Of a stretch of 64,000 bases of DNA, positions 32,323 to 42,324 are shown in pieces. Within the stretch, counting starts at the first letter, position 1. Each line of letters opens with the position of its first letter. Origin of the DNA: Chryseobacterium sp. OSA05B (lineage in GTDB: Bacteria; Bacteroidota; Bacteroidia; Flavobacteriales; Weeksellaceae); assembly GCF_019970065.1 (NCBI RefSeq), contig NZ_JAHXYH010000001.1, forward strand, positions 372,001-436,000, given 5' to 3'. The position numbers and the translations under genes are program-made. The notes below the pieces were generated by a model. It saw only the letters and a list, made by a program, of their open reading frames with translations, searched no databases and had not been told where the DNA came from.

Positions 32323-33837
32323 TTAAAAAATAGTTCCTATCGTGGCAGCAAAATAGGTATTGCTCCCGTTCTGAAAATGACTGTATATGACTTTTCCTCC
32401 TGCGAATGCATTCTTCACTACTGGTAGCGTGAAATGAAAATTAACATCAACCTTTGCCTGCCAGAAATCCGACGACTGAAAAGCATAATTCTCCTTCAAC
32501 ATCTGGTTAACGGATGGTTTTCCTGAATTGTTGAAAACCGCACTGTTCTTGTACACATCCGTCACGGAAACTCCCAGAGAAACCGAAAGAGCCAAATCAC
32601 TGCTAAAGGTTTTCAGCCATTGATAATCGGCACCGTAGATCATTCTGCTAAGCTCAACAACAGACAGCGGATTGCTGTATTTTTCCTTTTCCTGAACCCA
32701 ACCGAAAAAAGGAACCAGTGAAGACTTCGCTTCTGTATTTTCCATCTGCAAAAGTCCTTTAAGGAGGATATGATTGATCTTATGATTATATCTTTCCACT
32801 GTTCCGATCCGGATATAGTTTCTGGAATTTTCATTCAGGAATAAGTTTTCCGTTCCTTTTCTTTCTGTACTGCTTCCGTCGGCTGAAATTCCCCAGACGA
32901 TCTTTCCGGAATTAAAAAACTTCCCGAGGGATACATTCAAGCGCTGTTCATCGATTTTTGAGGCATTGAGATCTGTATATTCGGTCAGGAATTTATCCAT
33001 GTTAAATTTTTTAAATCCCAGATTTAGATACCAGTTTCTGTTACCGGCTTCGAAAATCTGTAAACCTCCTCCATACGCCCAGCCTTCATAATAGGCCTGA
33101 CGGAGTTTCCCGGAAAGCAGTTCGTTGTAATTGCCCAGCCCGCTCATGTTATAGATCATAGGAAAACCCTGGTTGCTGACAAAGCTCAGATCATGTTTCT
33201 GAGTGTATTTTTCTCCTTCCAGATAAGCTCCGACTTTAAATTTTTCAAGGACCAGTTTATTAGCTCCCAATGCTAAAGAAAAGTTGGCTGATGTATTTTT
33301 TGGCCGTGGATCTACATCCCTGTAGCTTAAATTGGCTCTGTAGCTTCCGGTAATCCCGATTGTATAAGAATTGATCGCCTTTGAATAGCCTCCTGAAAAA
33401 CTGTAGTTCTCAAACTTCATATCTCCTCCCACACTGTCGGCGGCTACGTAAGGATAGATCAGGTCATAATCAGCATTTTCGTTCCATACCATCTGTTTTG
33501 TTTTTCCTTTGGTGTAAGAGGCACTCCCCCAAACCGTTGTTTTAGAATCCAGATTTTGTAAGGAATAAGCTTCAGCGCCCCACAGATTTTTCCCTTTTCC
33601 TTTCTGCTGAATTTCATTAGGAGTATCTGTGTTTTCCGTTATCAGTTTAAAGATGGTGATATTGGACTTCCTTGCTCCCAACTTATTGGTAGGATTGACA
33701 TTAAGATTGTCTTTAAAAAATCTTTCATAACTGTATTCCTCACGAACTTTTTCCATGATGGAATCATTCACCTGAGCCTGGAATTTTGCACAAAACAAAA
33801 CGGTAAACAGCAAAAGTATGGAACGAAAATTTTTCAT
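32323..33837 (-). CDS. DUF6850 outer-membrane beta-barrel protein
   Basis: 504 residues, signal peptide ending near FQAQ (residue 21). The remainder is full of alternating hydrophobic/polar beta strands (AEAYSLQNLDSKTTVWGSASYTKG; YTIGITGSYRANLSYRDVDPRPK) and ends in an aromatic strand TYFAATIGTIF, typical of an outer-membrane barrel. It matches what I know of DUF6850. It lies 2 bases after the DUF4876 gene and 17 before the peroxidase gene. The role in the locus, perhaps an outer-membrane partner of the TonB receptor, is unknown. Confidence 0.85.
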   Translation of the reverse strand: MKNFRSILLLFTVLFCAKFQAQVNDSIMEKVREEYSYERFFKDNLNVNPTNKLGARKSNITIFKLITENTDTPNEIQQKGKGKNLWGAEAYSLQNLDSKTTVWGSASYTKGKTKQMVWNENADYDLIYPYVAADSVGGDMKFENYSFSGGYSKAINSYTIGITGSYRANLSYRDVDPRPKNTSANFSLALGANKLVLEKFKVGAYLEGEKYTQKHDLSFVSNQGFPMIYNMSGLGNYNELLSGKLRQAYYEGWAYGGGLQIFEAGNRNWYLNLGFKKFNMDKFLTEYTDLNASKIDEQRLNVSLGKFFNSGKIVWGISADGSSTERKGTENLFLNENSRNYIRIGTVERYNHKINHILLKGLLQMENTEAKSSLVPFFGWVQEKEKYSNPLSVVELSRMIYGADYQWLKTFSSDLALSVSLGVSVTDVYKNSAVFNNSGKPSVNQMLKENYAFQSSDFWQAKVDVNFHFTLPVVKNAFAGGKVIYSHFQNGSNTYFAATIGTIF

Positions 33838-33838
33838 T

Positions 33839-35053
33839 TTAATTAAATAATGAAGGTTTTACCCCATGTTCAAAATCTGCTGTGGAATTGTTCGTATCCT
33901 TAAAAAGATTTTTGCCTTCGATGTTCTTTCCGATTACTTTTCTGCGGACCGATTTTCCGAAACGGTTTTTGTCTCCATCAAATGCACTTACCGAAGTCCA
34001 GCCCATATCCAATGACGGTGAAGTCACCACCCACTGGAAGGAATCCTGTACACTTAAGTTTACCGCATCTGTGATCCATTCATTCGGAATTTTAACGGCA
34101 GTTCCGTCCATCGGATAGGCTTCTCCTCCAAACGTAAGGGTATATTGGTATGTGTATGAATTTTGCGCAATCAAGGCATCACTCGTCATTCCCTGGGGCA
34201 TACGGGCCAAAGCATAAGCATAATATCCCTGGGTATGAATTACCATTTTTTCAAAGACGTTCACCATTTTTGGAACAGCCGGATTGTCGATGTCATCCGA
34301 ATCTTCTTTGAAAATCTGAAAATTGGCATGGGAGAGATTGATAGATAAACTATTAAATTCCTTGTGATTGATGGCATCTTCTGCAATGATAATAGATTCG
34401 CCAGCCTTTACCGGATACGTATTTCCTGTTCCGGGAATTCTAATGATCGCTCCGGCAGATAAAGTACCTGCCATGATATTTGGGGTGTAATCCTGCTTCT
34501 CGTTCGTCATAAAAGCTGACTGGATCAACAGCATTCCATCTGCATATAAAGTCTGGTCTGTATTGTTGGTGATCTTAAAATATTGGTCTCCGAAGTACAT
34601 GGCGCCCTGTGGTGTTTTGGTGCCCGTGAAAAATACTTCCTCCAGAATAAGGTCACTGCTTCCTGACCTTAAAGCCAGATCAATAGTTTTGCTGACCTCA
34701 CTGCCATTGATGACAACGCCTGTCTGTACTCCGCTTACTTTAGCTTCTGTAAGTTCAGCGTTATTGGTGTAAACGATGGTCCCCTCTGCCGTCATATGAT
34801 AGGTTCCTGAAGGAAGAACTACCTGTAAAGTATTGGTGTTTTTAATTTCCTGAGTCGTCGTAAATCCGGTGTTCAGTTCTTTGAAAGTTACTGTAAGATG
34901 TTTGTACTCTTTCACCTGGATGTCCGAAGGAACTACTTTAAGTTCCAATTTTAATGAAGTCTGTGATTCCGGCGAATCTGAATCTGAAGAACAGGCCGTA
35001 AAGCTGACCAAAGTACATAATACGATCAGTGTTCGTAATAATTGTTTTAACAT
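33839..35053 (-). CDS. DUF4876 lipoprotein
   Basis: 404 residues. Lipoprotein signal MLKQLLRTLIVLCTLVSFTAC with Cys21 followed by SSDSDSPES. An N-terminal Ig-like segment (LKLELKVVPSDIQVKEYKHLTVTFKE, about 34-130) comes before the DUF4876 domain, with DLILEEVFFTGTKTPQGAMYFGDQYFKITNNTDQTLYADGM and GESIIIAEDAINHKEFN. It is probably surface-exposed at the outer membrane and acts with the TonB receptor encoded 21 bases upstream. The biochemical role is not established. Confidence 0.88.
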   Translation of the reverse strand: MLKQLLRTLIVLCTLVSFTACSSDSDSPESQTSLKLELKVVPSDIQVKEYKHLTVTFKELNTGFTTTQEIKNTNTLQVVLPSGTYHMTAEGTIVYTNNAELTEAKVSGVQTGVVINGSEVSKTIDLALRSGSSDLILEEVFFTGTKTPQGAMYFGDQYFKITNNTDQTLYADGMLLIQSAFMTNEKQDYTPNIMAGTLSAGAIIRIPGTGNTYPVKAGESIIIAEDAINHKEFNSLSINLSHANFQIFKEDSDDIDNPAVPKMVNVFEKMVIHTQGYYAYALARMPQGMTSDALIAQNSYTYQYTLTFGGEAYPMDGTAVKIPNEWITDAVNLSVQDSFQWVVTSPSLDMGWTSVSAFDGDKNRFGKSVRRKVIGKNIEGKNLFKDTNNSTADFEHGVKPSLFN

Positions 35054-35074
35054 AGTGTATTGAATTGAATTTGT

Positions 35075-37873
35075 TTATAAATTGAAATTGATCTCCATTC
35101 CGAAGTAAGGGTCCTGAGCTCCTTTCCTGTTGATGGTCACTCCATTCACCGAATATGGCGCATAATAACTGAAGAGCCTGCTCGCAAATATGGAAACCAC
35201 AATGGCTTTATTTCTGAAGCTTTTGGTAACTTTCAGATTAAGATTCATTTCCATCGGCCGTCTGGTGGTATTATAGAGATCGTTATTCTGAGCAATAATT
35301 AAACTTTCAAGAATGGTTCCCTGAGCTGCTTCCGGATTGAATGGGAAGATATTCCCGTTTTGATCTACATAATGGCTGGGAACGCCATTCATAGGAGACA
35401 GTTTCCTCATCGAATACCATGAAAACTGAAAAGAGGAGGAAAATACAAGATCCAGTTTGGGAAAGTACGTATCCAGCATAAGATTGGTATTCAGTACTTC
35501 ATTGGCGGAATTCGGTTCCATGCCTTCGTATAATCCGAGGTATGGATAAGGTCTTCCGTTGATGACTAAATCTCTACTTCTGTATACCGGCATACTGTTT
35601 CCGTATTTTGTGCGGAACCAAGCTCCATTCATAGTAAAGCGAGTATTGATCACCGGAATACGGTTGGAGGAATACTGAAATTCTACTCCTTCTTTATCGA
35701 TTCTGCTTCCGTTTCGCTGGGTTGTGTATAAGAAATTTTCATTGATCGTTTGATAAGGAAGCGTATTCACATCCGGCGGCGCAGTCATTCCCGCATGATT
35801 AAGGCCTGCGGTGTCATATTTTTTGTACTGATATCCCGCATATTGGTTCATAGAACGGAAAGCATTGTCCATATTTTCTTTGAAAACCGTCACCGATAAC
35901 TGATGAAGTCCCAGGCTGAAATCCATCCTTGCTTCAAACTTTTCATTCACCGCAGGCTCTATTTCAGGGTTTTGAGGATTATAGATCATGGTTTTATAAT
36001 TCACCCTCCTGTAATTCGGATTGTTGTGGAAATAATTCAGCTGCTGAACGTCTTTGTAAACCAGTTCAGGGTACAAAAGGTTCAGGTCAGGAAAGAGACT
36101 TTGCTTTCCATAACCCAGCGTTAAAGCAATCTGCACTTTTTTATTGGCCATCTGAAAGGAAGGAAATCCCCACTGAAGATTCGCTCTAGGATCGGCATAG
36201 ATTTTTCCATTCATTGTAAAATTGGAAGGAACATTCTGCATCGAGTTTCCTCTCACACCTAATGCCACGGTCAGCTTATTTTTACCCAGATCTATCGTAC
36301 TGATGGATTCCAGGAATAAAGCTGCCGTACTGTAAGCAGGGACATCGTGGTAAGCACGAGGCCTGAACGTAGACTTCGGGTCAATGGGTCTGTACACATC
36401 GAACAGCTGTCCTCCACCCCAGTTTTTACTCAGCTGCCAGTCGAAACCTGTATTAAATTCATTTTTAAGCCATTGATAATCAAGCTGGAAATTGTTCACC
36501 ATCTTCACAAATAGATCAAGAGGTTTCCCGTCTACCTGATAATCCGAAATATATTGAGCTTGCGGATAATAGCCGTCATACTCCCCTTCCGTTCCGGATA
36601 AGGGGAAAGCCGTTGCATTCTCCAGCTGGATAAATTTGGTCTGCTTGATTTTATCAAACCTCTGATTCACCGTCGCCTGAATTTCTGTAGACCGGTAAAA
36701 TGAAGGTTCTGTTTTCGTGTAACTGATCAAATTAGACAAACTGAACATATGATTATTCACTTCATAAGAATTCAGGTCGGACAGGTCTACATCCGGATCA
36801 GATTTTGAACCGTCGAGAGAACCAGTGTAGCTCAGATGAGACTGCCATCTGAAAGTTCCTTTATCGTATTTTTTATCTTTTGACACCGCCAGATTGGCTG
36901 TGATTCTTTTATAATTTTCGAGTCTGTCCCTCGGATCAGATTTGGCATCAAGATAATCCAGACCGGTATTGATTTTCAGGTCGCCTTCTTTGTTTTCAAA
37001 ACCTTTGCTTACCGCGAAAAGTTTGCTGTAACCATCCGCCTTAAATCTGGCTTTCCATTTGGAGTATCCGGATTTATTAGTAATCTTTACAATTCCTGAG
37101 GTCAGGTTTCCATGAACCACAGAAGGAATTCCCCGCAGTATTTCCACACTTTCAATCTGATCGGTAGAAATACTCCGCATATCCACACCGCTTGTGATAT
37201 TCAGCCTTCTTTTCAGGCCGTTATTGTTTTTATCCAAAAAATCGTAGCTGTACTGAAGGTTTGCTCCTGAATTCAGTGGAGCTCCGTCAACAAGAAAAGT
37301 CGTTCCCATGGATGAGGTGTTGTAATCACTACCCGGATTTCCTGTTTCCCTAAGATGGATTTTATTGACCTGGTTCAAAACCGGATCGTTGGATCTTCCA
37401 CCGGGAAGCAGTTCCAGAATGTCGGTAAAGCTGGAGGGCTGAAGATGCTGCATTGCTCGCTGACCAATAACTGATGATGAAGTCAGGCCTTTTCCTTCTT
37501 TGGCAGTAATCACCACTTCTTCGATACTGTTGATCTTTTCGGTGAGATAAACGGTAAAGGTTTCCGCTTTAGTGACTGTTATTGTATTGGAATATCCAAG
37601 ATTATTATTCTTTCGGATTTCCACCTTATAACTTCCCGGAACCGCTTGAAGTATAGCTATCCCTTTATCATTCGTGAAAATTTTATATTGGTTTTCATCC
37701 GACTGCATTTGGAGTTCCAAGCCCTGGGCAGATCCGAAATTATGGTCTTTCACCTCGAAAGTAATGGTCGCACTTCTGTCCTGTGCTCTGAGCGTAGAAA
37801 CTGTAAGAAAGAAGAAAAGGAAACTGAAAAATTGGAATTTAAAAGTAAATTTTGAAACATTATTTAACATCAA
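35075..37873 (-). CDS. TonB-dependent receptor of DUF4876/peroxidase locus
   Basis: 932 residues, signal peptide ending about TLRAQD (30-31). A carboxypeptidase-like beta domain covers about 33-115. The plug (about 115-270) holds SSVIGQRAMQHLQPSSFTDILELLPGG, TTFLVDGAPLNSGANLQY and IESVEILRGIPSVVHGNLTSGIVKI. The C-terminal barrel ends PYFGMEINFNL. It should bring a ligand through the outer membrane. The gene heads a four-gene operon. A possible iron-box-like palindrome lies about 55 bases upstream of the start (37925-37943), which would hint at iron or heme, but that is weak. Confidence 0.93.
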   Translation of the reverse strand: MMLNNVSKFTFKFQFFSFLFFFLTVSTLRAQDRSATITFEVKDHNFGSAQGLELQMQSDENQYKIFTNDKGIAILQAVPGSYKVEIRKNNNLGYSNTITVTKAETFTVYLTEKINSIEEVVITAKEGKGLTSSSVIGQRAMQHLQPSSFTDILELLPGGRSNDPVLNQVNKIHLRETGNPGSDYNTSSMGTTFLVDGAPLNSGANLQYSYDFLDKNNNGLKRRLNITSGVDMRSISTDQIESVEILRGIPSVVHGNLTSGIVKITNKSGYSKWKARFKADGYSKLFAVSKGFENKEGDLKINTGLDYLDAKSDPRDRLENYKRITANLAVSKDKKYDKGTFRWQSHLSYTGSLDGSKSDPDVDLSDLNSYEVNNHMFSLSNLISYTKTEPSFYRSTEIQATVNQRFDKIKQTKFIQLENATAFPLSGTEGEYDGYYPQAQYISDYQVDGKPLDLFVKMVNNFQLDYQWLKNEFNTGFDWQLSKNWGGGQLFDVYRPIDPKSTFRPRAYHDVPAYSTAALFLESISTIDLGKNKLTVALGVRGNSMQNVPSNFTMNGKIYADPRANLQWGFPSFQMANKKVQIALTLGYGKQSLFPDLNLLYPELVYKDVQQLNYFHNNPNYRRVNYKTMIYNPQNPEIEPAVNEKFEARMDFSLGLHQLSVTVFKENMDNAFRSMNQYAGYQYKKYDTAGLNHAGMTAPPDVNTLPYQTINENFLYTTQRNGSRIDKEGVEFQYSSNRIPVINTRFTMNGAWFRTKYGNSMPVYRSRDLVINGRPYPYLGLYEGMEPNSANEVLNTNLMLDTYFPKLDLVFSSSFQFSWYSMRKLSPMNGVPSHYVDQNGNIFPFNPEAAQGTILESLIIAQNNDLYNTTRRPMEMNLNLKVTKSFRNKAIVVSIFASRLFSYYAPYSVNGVTINRKGAQDPYFGMEINFNL

Positions 37874-38407
37874 GCATTATTCTTCCGGCAAAGTTAGGAG
37901 CCTCAAAACAGCTTTACTAATTTTATTTAGAATAATTTAAAATAATTGATATAAATCATTTTACTTGTTTTTAAAAAGTGAATTATTTACATGAGAAAGT
38001 CTTATTTCAAATTCAAATATTTCTAATCTTGCCCGGATTCACAGTGGAATATTTTTTGAAACATTAAGGTAAATGAAGAGGTAAGGAACGTTAAGAAAAA
38101 TCAACAGATTTTTTTTTAAGCTGCATTGCTTAAAACGAAGCTTTCCTTACTATTCTTAAAAGCTTAATGAATCTTAATGGTTTAAATATTTACATTTTTT
38201 TCAACCAGCAAAGAGACACAAAGTTTCTTAACACTTAAGTTATTTTTAAGTTAAAAGCTTGATAAATAAAAGTTTATATAAGCTTAAAAAAAAATCAGAG
38301 ATTTTTATATTTTCAACAGTAAAATCTGTGCAATTTGAGAAATCTGCGGGAGATTTTTTTATCCTACAAAGATGTAAAAGGGTTTTGAATTAATAATAGG
38401 GTGATGT
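37874..38407. other. AT-rich intergenic region with decayed repeats
   Basis: 534 bases. The part next to the TonB receptor holds ATTTAGAATAATTTAAAAT (37925-37943), an imperfect palindrome placed like an operator. The rest is made of decayed flavobacterial repeats: AAGGAACGTTAAG and AAGCTTAATGAATCTTAATGG-like tracts, AGCAAAGAGACACAAAG (38207-38223) and AAATCTG...GAGAAATCTGCGGGAGATTTTTTT (38324-38360). No gene is seen. Confidence 0.5.
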
Positions 38408-39553
38408 CTATTCTACTGAAGAATTCCCCTCGTATTTCATTTTATTGATCAGAGGATTCGCATACATCTCTAAGAAAAATTCTTTTGAAACGGCATCAGA
38501 AGGATCGATACGCATATCCAGTCTGCGGACAAACAATTGTTTTTCCTGTTCCGTGTATTCTGAGGCATAGGTATCAGTTTGGTGAAGCAGGTCATAGGCA
38601 ATAAACTTGGTGGGCCAGAGCTTATAGTTCTGTATGATTGAATCGTCAATGATCTGGGCAATTGCCTGCAGCTGCTTATTTTTGTTTTCAAAATTCACTG
38701 CGATATCATCTAGTTCTGTGTCCAGTACAGTACCGGCATGCAGATGGATTCTTTTCTTTTGACCCAATACGCCGCTCAGCATGGTCATAAAATCCTCATC
38801 TTTCCCTTTAACGTACTCCTCATCTCTGTGTTTGGCCAGAAGCTGAGGCATTTTTAAGGAATCGGTAGGATCATATTCATAAGAGATGGATATCGGAACA
38901 ATCTTCAGTGTTTTAAAATAATCGGTCAATGAAAGATCCCCGGCTGCCATCGCAAGCATTTTCAAAACGCCTTGCTGGGTAGCATCATTTCCATCTTTGG
39001 TACGGCCTTCACGCTGAGCAATCCAAACAGACCGCTTTTCAACATGCAGAAGCTGCTCGATATACTCAGACATGATCTGGGAACTCTTCAGCTGTTCACG
39101 AATCGGCAATCCTCTCTGAACTAAAAAGTTACGGTTCAGTTTGGCCAGTACATGTAAAAATGTTTTTTGAACAAGATTGTCCCCGATCGCGGAAGAGGTC
39201 ATGATAAACTCTTTTTCCAGCAATACCAGATTCAGCAGCGAAGTGTCCAGAACAATATCCCTGTGATTGGAAACGAAAAGATAAGGAGTATTTTTATCCA
39301 GCTGATCAAACCCGGAAGTCGTTAAACCTTCCGAGCTCTTCGCCAGAATCTGACGAATGGTGTGGGCTATAAAATTGTGCTGAAAATCACTTGTAGAATG
39401 AATATTTTTAAACTGTTCACGCCAAACCTGTTTATCAACATCAGGAAAAGTGAAACCCATCAGCGCTTTCATCATGGGATCACGGGCTATTCCCCGTAAT
39501 GCTTCATTCACTTCACTATCATAAAAAGGCCTGATTTCATCGAACTTCGACAT
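38408..39553 (-). CDS. 1-acylglycerol-3-phosphate acyltransferase-like protein
   Basis: 381 residues. PlsC/GPAT-like acyltransferase with catalytic block YLFVSNHRDIVLDTSLL (the His-Asp motif has a longer spacer than the usual HX4D), a FLVQRGLPIREQLKSSQIMSEYIEQLL segment, the substrate motif IAQREGRTKDGNDATQQGVLKML and KIVPISISYEYDPTDSLKMP. It should acylate a lysophospholipid or glycerol phosphate at the inner membrane. It stands alone between two intergenic gaps. Family assignment is firm, the exact acyl acceptor is not. Confidence 0.87.
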   Translation of the reverse strand: MSKFDEIRPFYDSEVNEALRGIARDPMMKALMGFTFPDVDKQVWREQFKNIHSTSDFQHNFIAHTIRQILAKSSEGLTTSGFDQLDKNTPYLFVSNHRDIVLDTSLLNLVLLEKEFIMTSSAIGDNLVQKTFLHVLAKLNRNFLVQRGLPIREQLKSSQIMSEYIEQLLHVEKRSVWIAQREGRTKDGNDATQQGVLKMLAMAAGDLSLTDYFKTLKIVPISISYEYDPTDSLKMPQLLAKHRDEEYVKGKDEDFMTMLSGVLGQKKRIHLHAGTVLDTELDDIAVNFENKNKQLQAIAQIIDDSIIQNYKLWPTKFIAYDLLHQTDTYASEYTEQEKQLFVRRLDMRIDPSDAVSKEFFLEMYANPLINKMKYEGNSSVE

Positions 39554-39689
39554 GCAATTATTTAAAAATTAAAACTATTTTGCAAAAGAACAAAAATTTA
39601 TCGAGGATAGGTTACAATGTTTGTTAAAGTATGGCATTTTTCACCATAGCAACTATGTTCTACATACCATTGCATCCTTCAATCAAATG

Positions 39690-40490
39690 TTATTGTTGTA
39701 CGGTCATCGTGGGATAGGCGGCTATATAGGTTTTCAGCAACTTTCCTTTGCTGGAATATTCTGAAACCTTGTATCCTTTATCCGTATCTATCATCACTTC
39801 GTAGCTCCCATCTTTTTTGATTACTTTACTTTTGCCTAATCCATATCTGATTTCCTTACCAATCAGCTTCCCTTTTTCATCAAATTTCTCTTCCATCAAC
39901 GTAGCCTCTTTTTCAAGGTTCTTAGTGCTGGTACGGCTTTCTATTGTATTGGTTTTGCCATAATAAAATGTACGTGTGCCTTCAATTTCATCCTCAACAT
40001 CCCAACCGGAAAGATTCATTTTTCTTGAATAAACCACTTTTCCATCTATCGCTCTTGATTCACTTTTAAAATCGCCATTGGGTTCAAATTGTTTTTCATA
40101 GAAAACACCCTGATCAAAGTAGCTGGTTTCCATCAGAGTGCCGTTTACTTTTTTATCGATTCTGATCAGAACATCGTCTTTGTATAAAGCCTTGACGGCG
40201 AAATTTTTATCCGGTGTTTCAAAATTCATTTCACCATCAATTTTGCCCTGATCATTAACTTCAAACAATGATTTAAAACCTTCAGAATTGCGGCCTTCTT
40301 CATCCATTACCACTATATATTTTCCGGGAGCCAATGTTTTACCGTCTTTATATCTGATGTGCTGTGGCTCATGTTTTTCCATCTCTTTTCCAATACTGAA
40401 ATCTTGTAAATCGCTTTGTTTAATTGTGATTTGCGCATTTGCAGAGACAGCAATGGCTAAAAGCAAAAGGGTGAATATTCTAAATTTCAT
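39690..40490 (-). CDS. Secreted protein with MORN-like repeats
   Basis: 266 residues, cleaved signal peptide MKFRIFTLLLLAIAVSANAQ. The body is a run of short beta hairpins of MORN-variant/YwqK-like style (GKIDGEMNFETPDKNFAVKALYKDD; GVFYEKQFEPNGDFKSESRAIDGKVVYSRK; EEKFDEKGKLIGKEIRYG). It is probably periplasmic or surface-exposed. The role is unknown; related repeat proteins occur in many flavobacterial genomes. It lies 71 bases after the lipoprotein gene on the same strand, but co-transcription is uncertain. Confidence 0.75.
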   Translation of the reverse strand: MKFRIFTLLLLAIAVSANAQITIKQSDLQDFSIGKEMEKHEPQHIRYKDGKTLAPGKYIVVMDEEGRNSEGFKSLFEVNDQGKIDGEMNFETPDKNFAVKALYKDDVLIRIDKKVNGTLMETSYFDQGVFYEKQFEPNGDFKSESRAIDGKVVYSRKMNLSGWDVEDEIEGTRTFYYGKTNTIESRTSTKNLEKEATLMEEKFDEKGKLIGKEIRYGLGKSKVIKKDGSYEVMIDTDKGYKVSEYSSKGKLLKTYIAAYPTMTVQQ

Positions 40491-40561
40491 AAGTATGCGT
40501 GTTAAAAGATGATTCCGGGTTCATAATCCGAACTTAAAAAAGGTAATTTCCTGAAATAAAA

Positions 40562-41107
40562 CTATTTTACTTTTTCCAGCAGATATAATTTAGCCCCTGA
40601 GAATGCCAGCTTAGGCATCAGATTTCCTTCCAGTACCATCGTTTTGTTGTTGACATCGATCACTGAAATATAATTGTTGGAATTGTATTCTATATAATTT
40701 TCCTTTTCTTTGGTGACAGGATTTTTCCCGAATTCCATAGAATATTTTACCCAGTCTTCTTTTTCAGCACTGCAGTGTACCGGTTTAAATTTAGACTTTT
40801 TAGCTTTGAATATAATCTGATCAAAACCTTCAGCACAGTCCGACGTAAAAGAACTTTCCGGATTCTGATCATTCGTAAAGTCTTCAAAAGATCCTTTATA
40901 GGCTCCTACTACTTTCCAGGTTCCATCCACACGGTCTTCATCTATTTTCCCTTTGGCTTTGCTTACGGCCCAGCTGATTCCGTTTACTGTTCCTTTTACC
41001 ACTTTGTAGCTTACGTTAACGGCTCCTTTTACTACTTTGGCAGCAGTGGATACTACACATGAGTTGAGGATGAGGGCGACTGAGGCCAGGATTAGTATTT
41101 TTTTCAT
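40562..41107 (-). CDS. Hypothetical lipoprotein
   Basis: 181 residues. Lipoprotein signal MKKILILASVALILNSC with Cys17. A Val/Lys-rich segment (AAKVVKGAVNVSYKVVKGTVNGI) follows, then a beta-rich lipocalin-like body (RVDGTWKVVGAYKGSFEDF; DQIIFKAKKSKFKPVHC; NYIEYNSNNYISVIDVNNKTMVLEG). Two further Cys (about residues 90 and 112) could form a disulfide. No family is firmly recognised. It is followed by the MORN-like secreted protein on the same strand. Confidence 0.75.
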   Translation of the reverse strand: MKKILILASVALILNSCVVSTAAKVVKGAVNVSYKVVKGTVNGISWAVSKAKGKIDEDRVDGTWKVVGAYKGSFEDFTNDQNPESSFTSDCAEGFDQIIFKAKKSKFKPVHCSAEKEDWVKYSMEFGKNPVTKEKENYIEYNSNNYISVIDVNNKTMVLEGNLMPKLAFSGAKLYLLEKVK

Positions 41108-41278
41108 ATCATCAAGTTTATCAGGTACGAAGATAAGATTTTAAAAATATTGTGATGATTCCGGGAGCACAATTTAGCAACGTTCAGCTTTTTAAGATCC
41201 AATCCCATCAAAAGAATATAAAAACAGCAAAAACTTACGCCTTTGCTGCCTCTGGTTGTAATTATAAAATACTCAAGA

Positions 41279-42304
41279 TTATTTTTGAACGAAAACACTG
41301 TGTGGAATAAGAATATCACCCCCTTCCCTGCCATACTGTGGCACAATAAATCCTTTAGGCTCATAACGGTTGGTTCCGGAATTATAGTACCAGTTTGCAC
41401 AGCCGCTTATCTGAAGTTTAATATGATAAATATGATCATAAGCCTGTTGCTGAAAAGCCCCAAAATCAGGGAGAGATTTATGGAGATCATCCAGCTCCAG
41501 ACCATAGGCATCATGTAGCCTCATCGCTTCGGTACAGGCTTCCTGGTAAGAAAGATTATATTGGTGACTCAGAATAAAGATAATATTCAGACTTTCGCTT
41601 TCTATTTCAAGTTCTTTTTTCAGAGAAGCAAAATCATTCTGAATGACTATAATAAGAGAAAGCAGCTCTCTGCAACGCTGTACAACAGGATGATTATAAA
41701 TAAAAACCGGTAACGGAGAATGGGTGGCAGGATCTATCAGATCTCCATACGGCCACATTCCAATTGAATACTTTCTAAAACTGAGATAATGCGGAAGTAA
41801 CGGATAGGTTCTTTTCTCTGCTTGTTTGAACGGGATTTCCTCCACCATTCCATAGATGATAAATTCATAAAAATTGATGGCTACCCTGTCCAGCCAGAAA
41901 CGGGGCATAAAAGTTTCCCATTCTTTTCTAGCCTGTGCCATCTGTCTGAGAATACCTATTTCATCCGGATTTGGATCTTCACCCATCATGACTTCATATA
42001 CCCGTTCTGCCATATTTTTCAGTTCTTTTGCAGGGGTCATTCCGAAATAATCATCAAAAAGGGTGATGTAAATCATCAGTCTGGCACATGGGCGCATCCG
42101 TTCTATACTGTCACACGTGGGATTCATATAAGTAGCTACTCGGGATAGAAACTGAGGCTTACATCTTTTTATTCCTTCTTCGGAAATAAAAGTATAATCA
42201 TTGTCATACCAATCTTTCTCTTCATCATCAAAGGCGTTGGCAATGGGGCTTGTCACTGTTGGCCACGGATAATGACATTTTGGAACTATTAATTCTTCTC
42301 TCAT
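41279..42304 (-). CDS. Class I terpene synthase 3 (last of three)
   Basis: 341 residues, bacterial terpene cyclase fold. The metal-binding Asp motif is DDYFG (Asp84, Asp85) after LMIYITLF. The NSE triad is intact: NDFASLKKE with Asn223, Ser227 and Glu231. An Arg-Tyr pair (Arg313-Tyr314) near the C-terminus binds diphosphate. It should ionise and cyclise a prenyl diphosphate (farnesyl or geranylgeranyl). It begins 20 bases after the stop of the middle synthase. No prenyltransferase or P450 gene is next to it, so substrate supply and tailoring are elsewhere. Confidence 0.92.
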   Translation of the reverse strand: MREELIVPKCHYPWPTVTSPIANAFDDEEKDWYDNDYTFISEEGIKRCKPQFLSRVATYMNPTCDSIERMRPCARLMIYITLFDDYFGMTPAKELKNMAERVYEVMMGEDPNPDEIGILRQMAQARKEWETFMPRFWLDRVAINFYEFIIYGMVEEIPFKQAEKRTYPLLPHYLSFRKYSIGMWPYGDLIDPATHSPLPVFIYNHPVVQRCRELLSLIIVIQNDFASLKKELEIESESLNIIFILSHQYNLSYQEACTEAMRLHDAYGLELDDLHKSLPDFGAFQQQAYDHIYHIKLQISGCANWYYNSGTNRYEPKGFIVPQYGREGGDILIPHSVFVQK

Positions 42305-42324
42305 TCAGTTAGTTTTTTTTTATT

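Noticed and set aside
38324..38360. Terminator for the acyltransferase gene
   Set aside because: The AAATC/GATTT stem is only five pairs and lies inside a decayed repeat of AATCTGC type.
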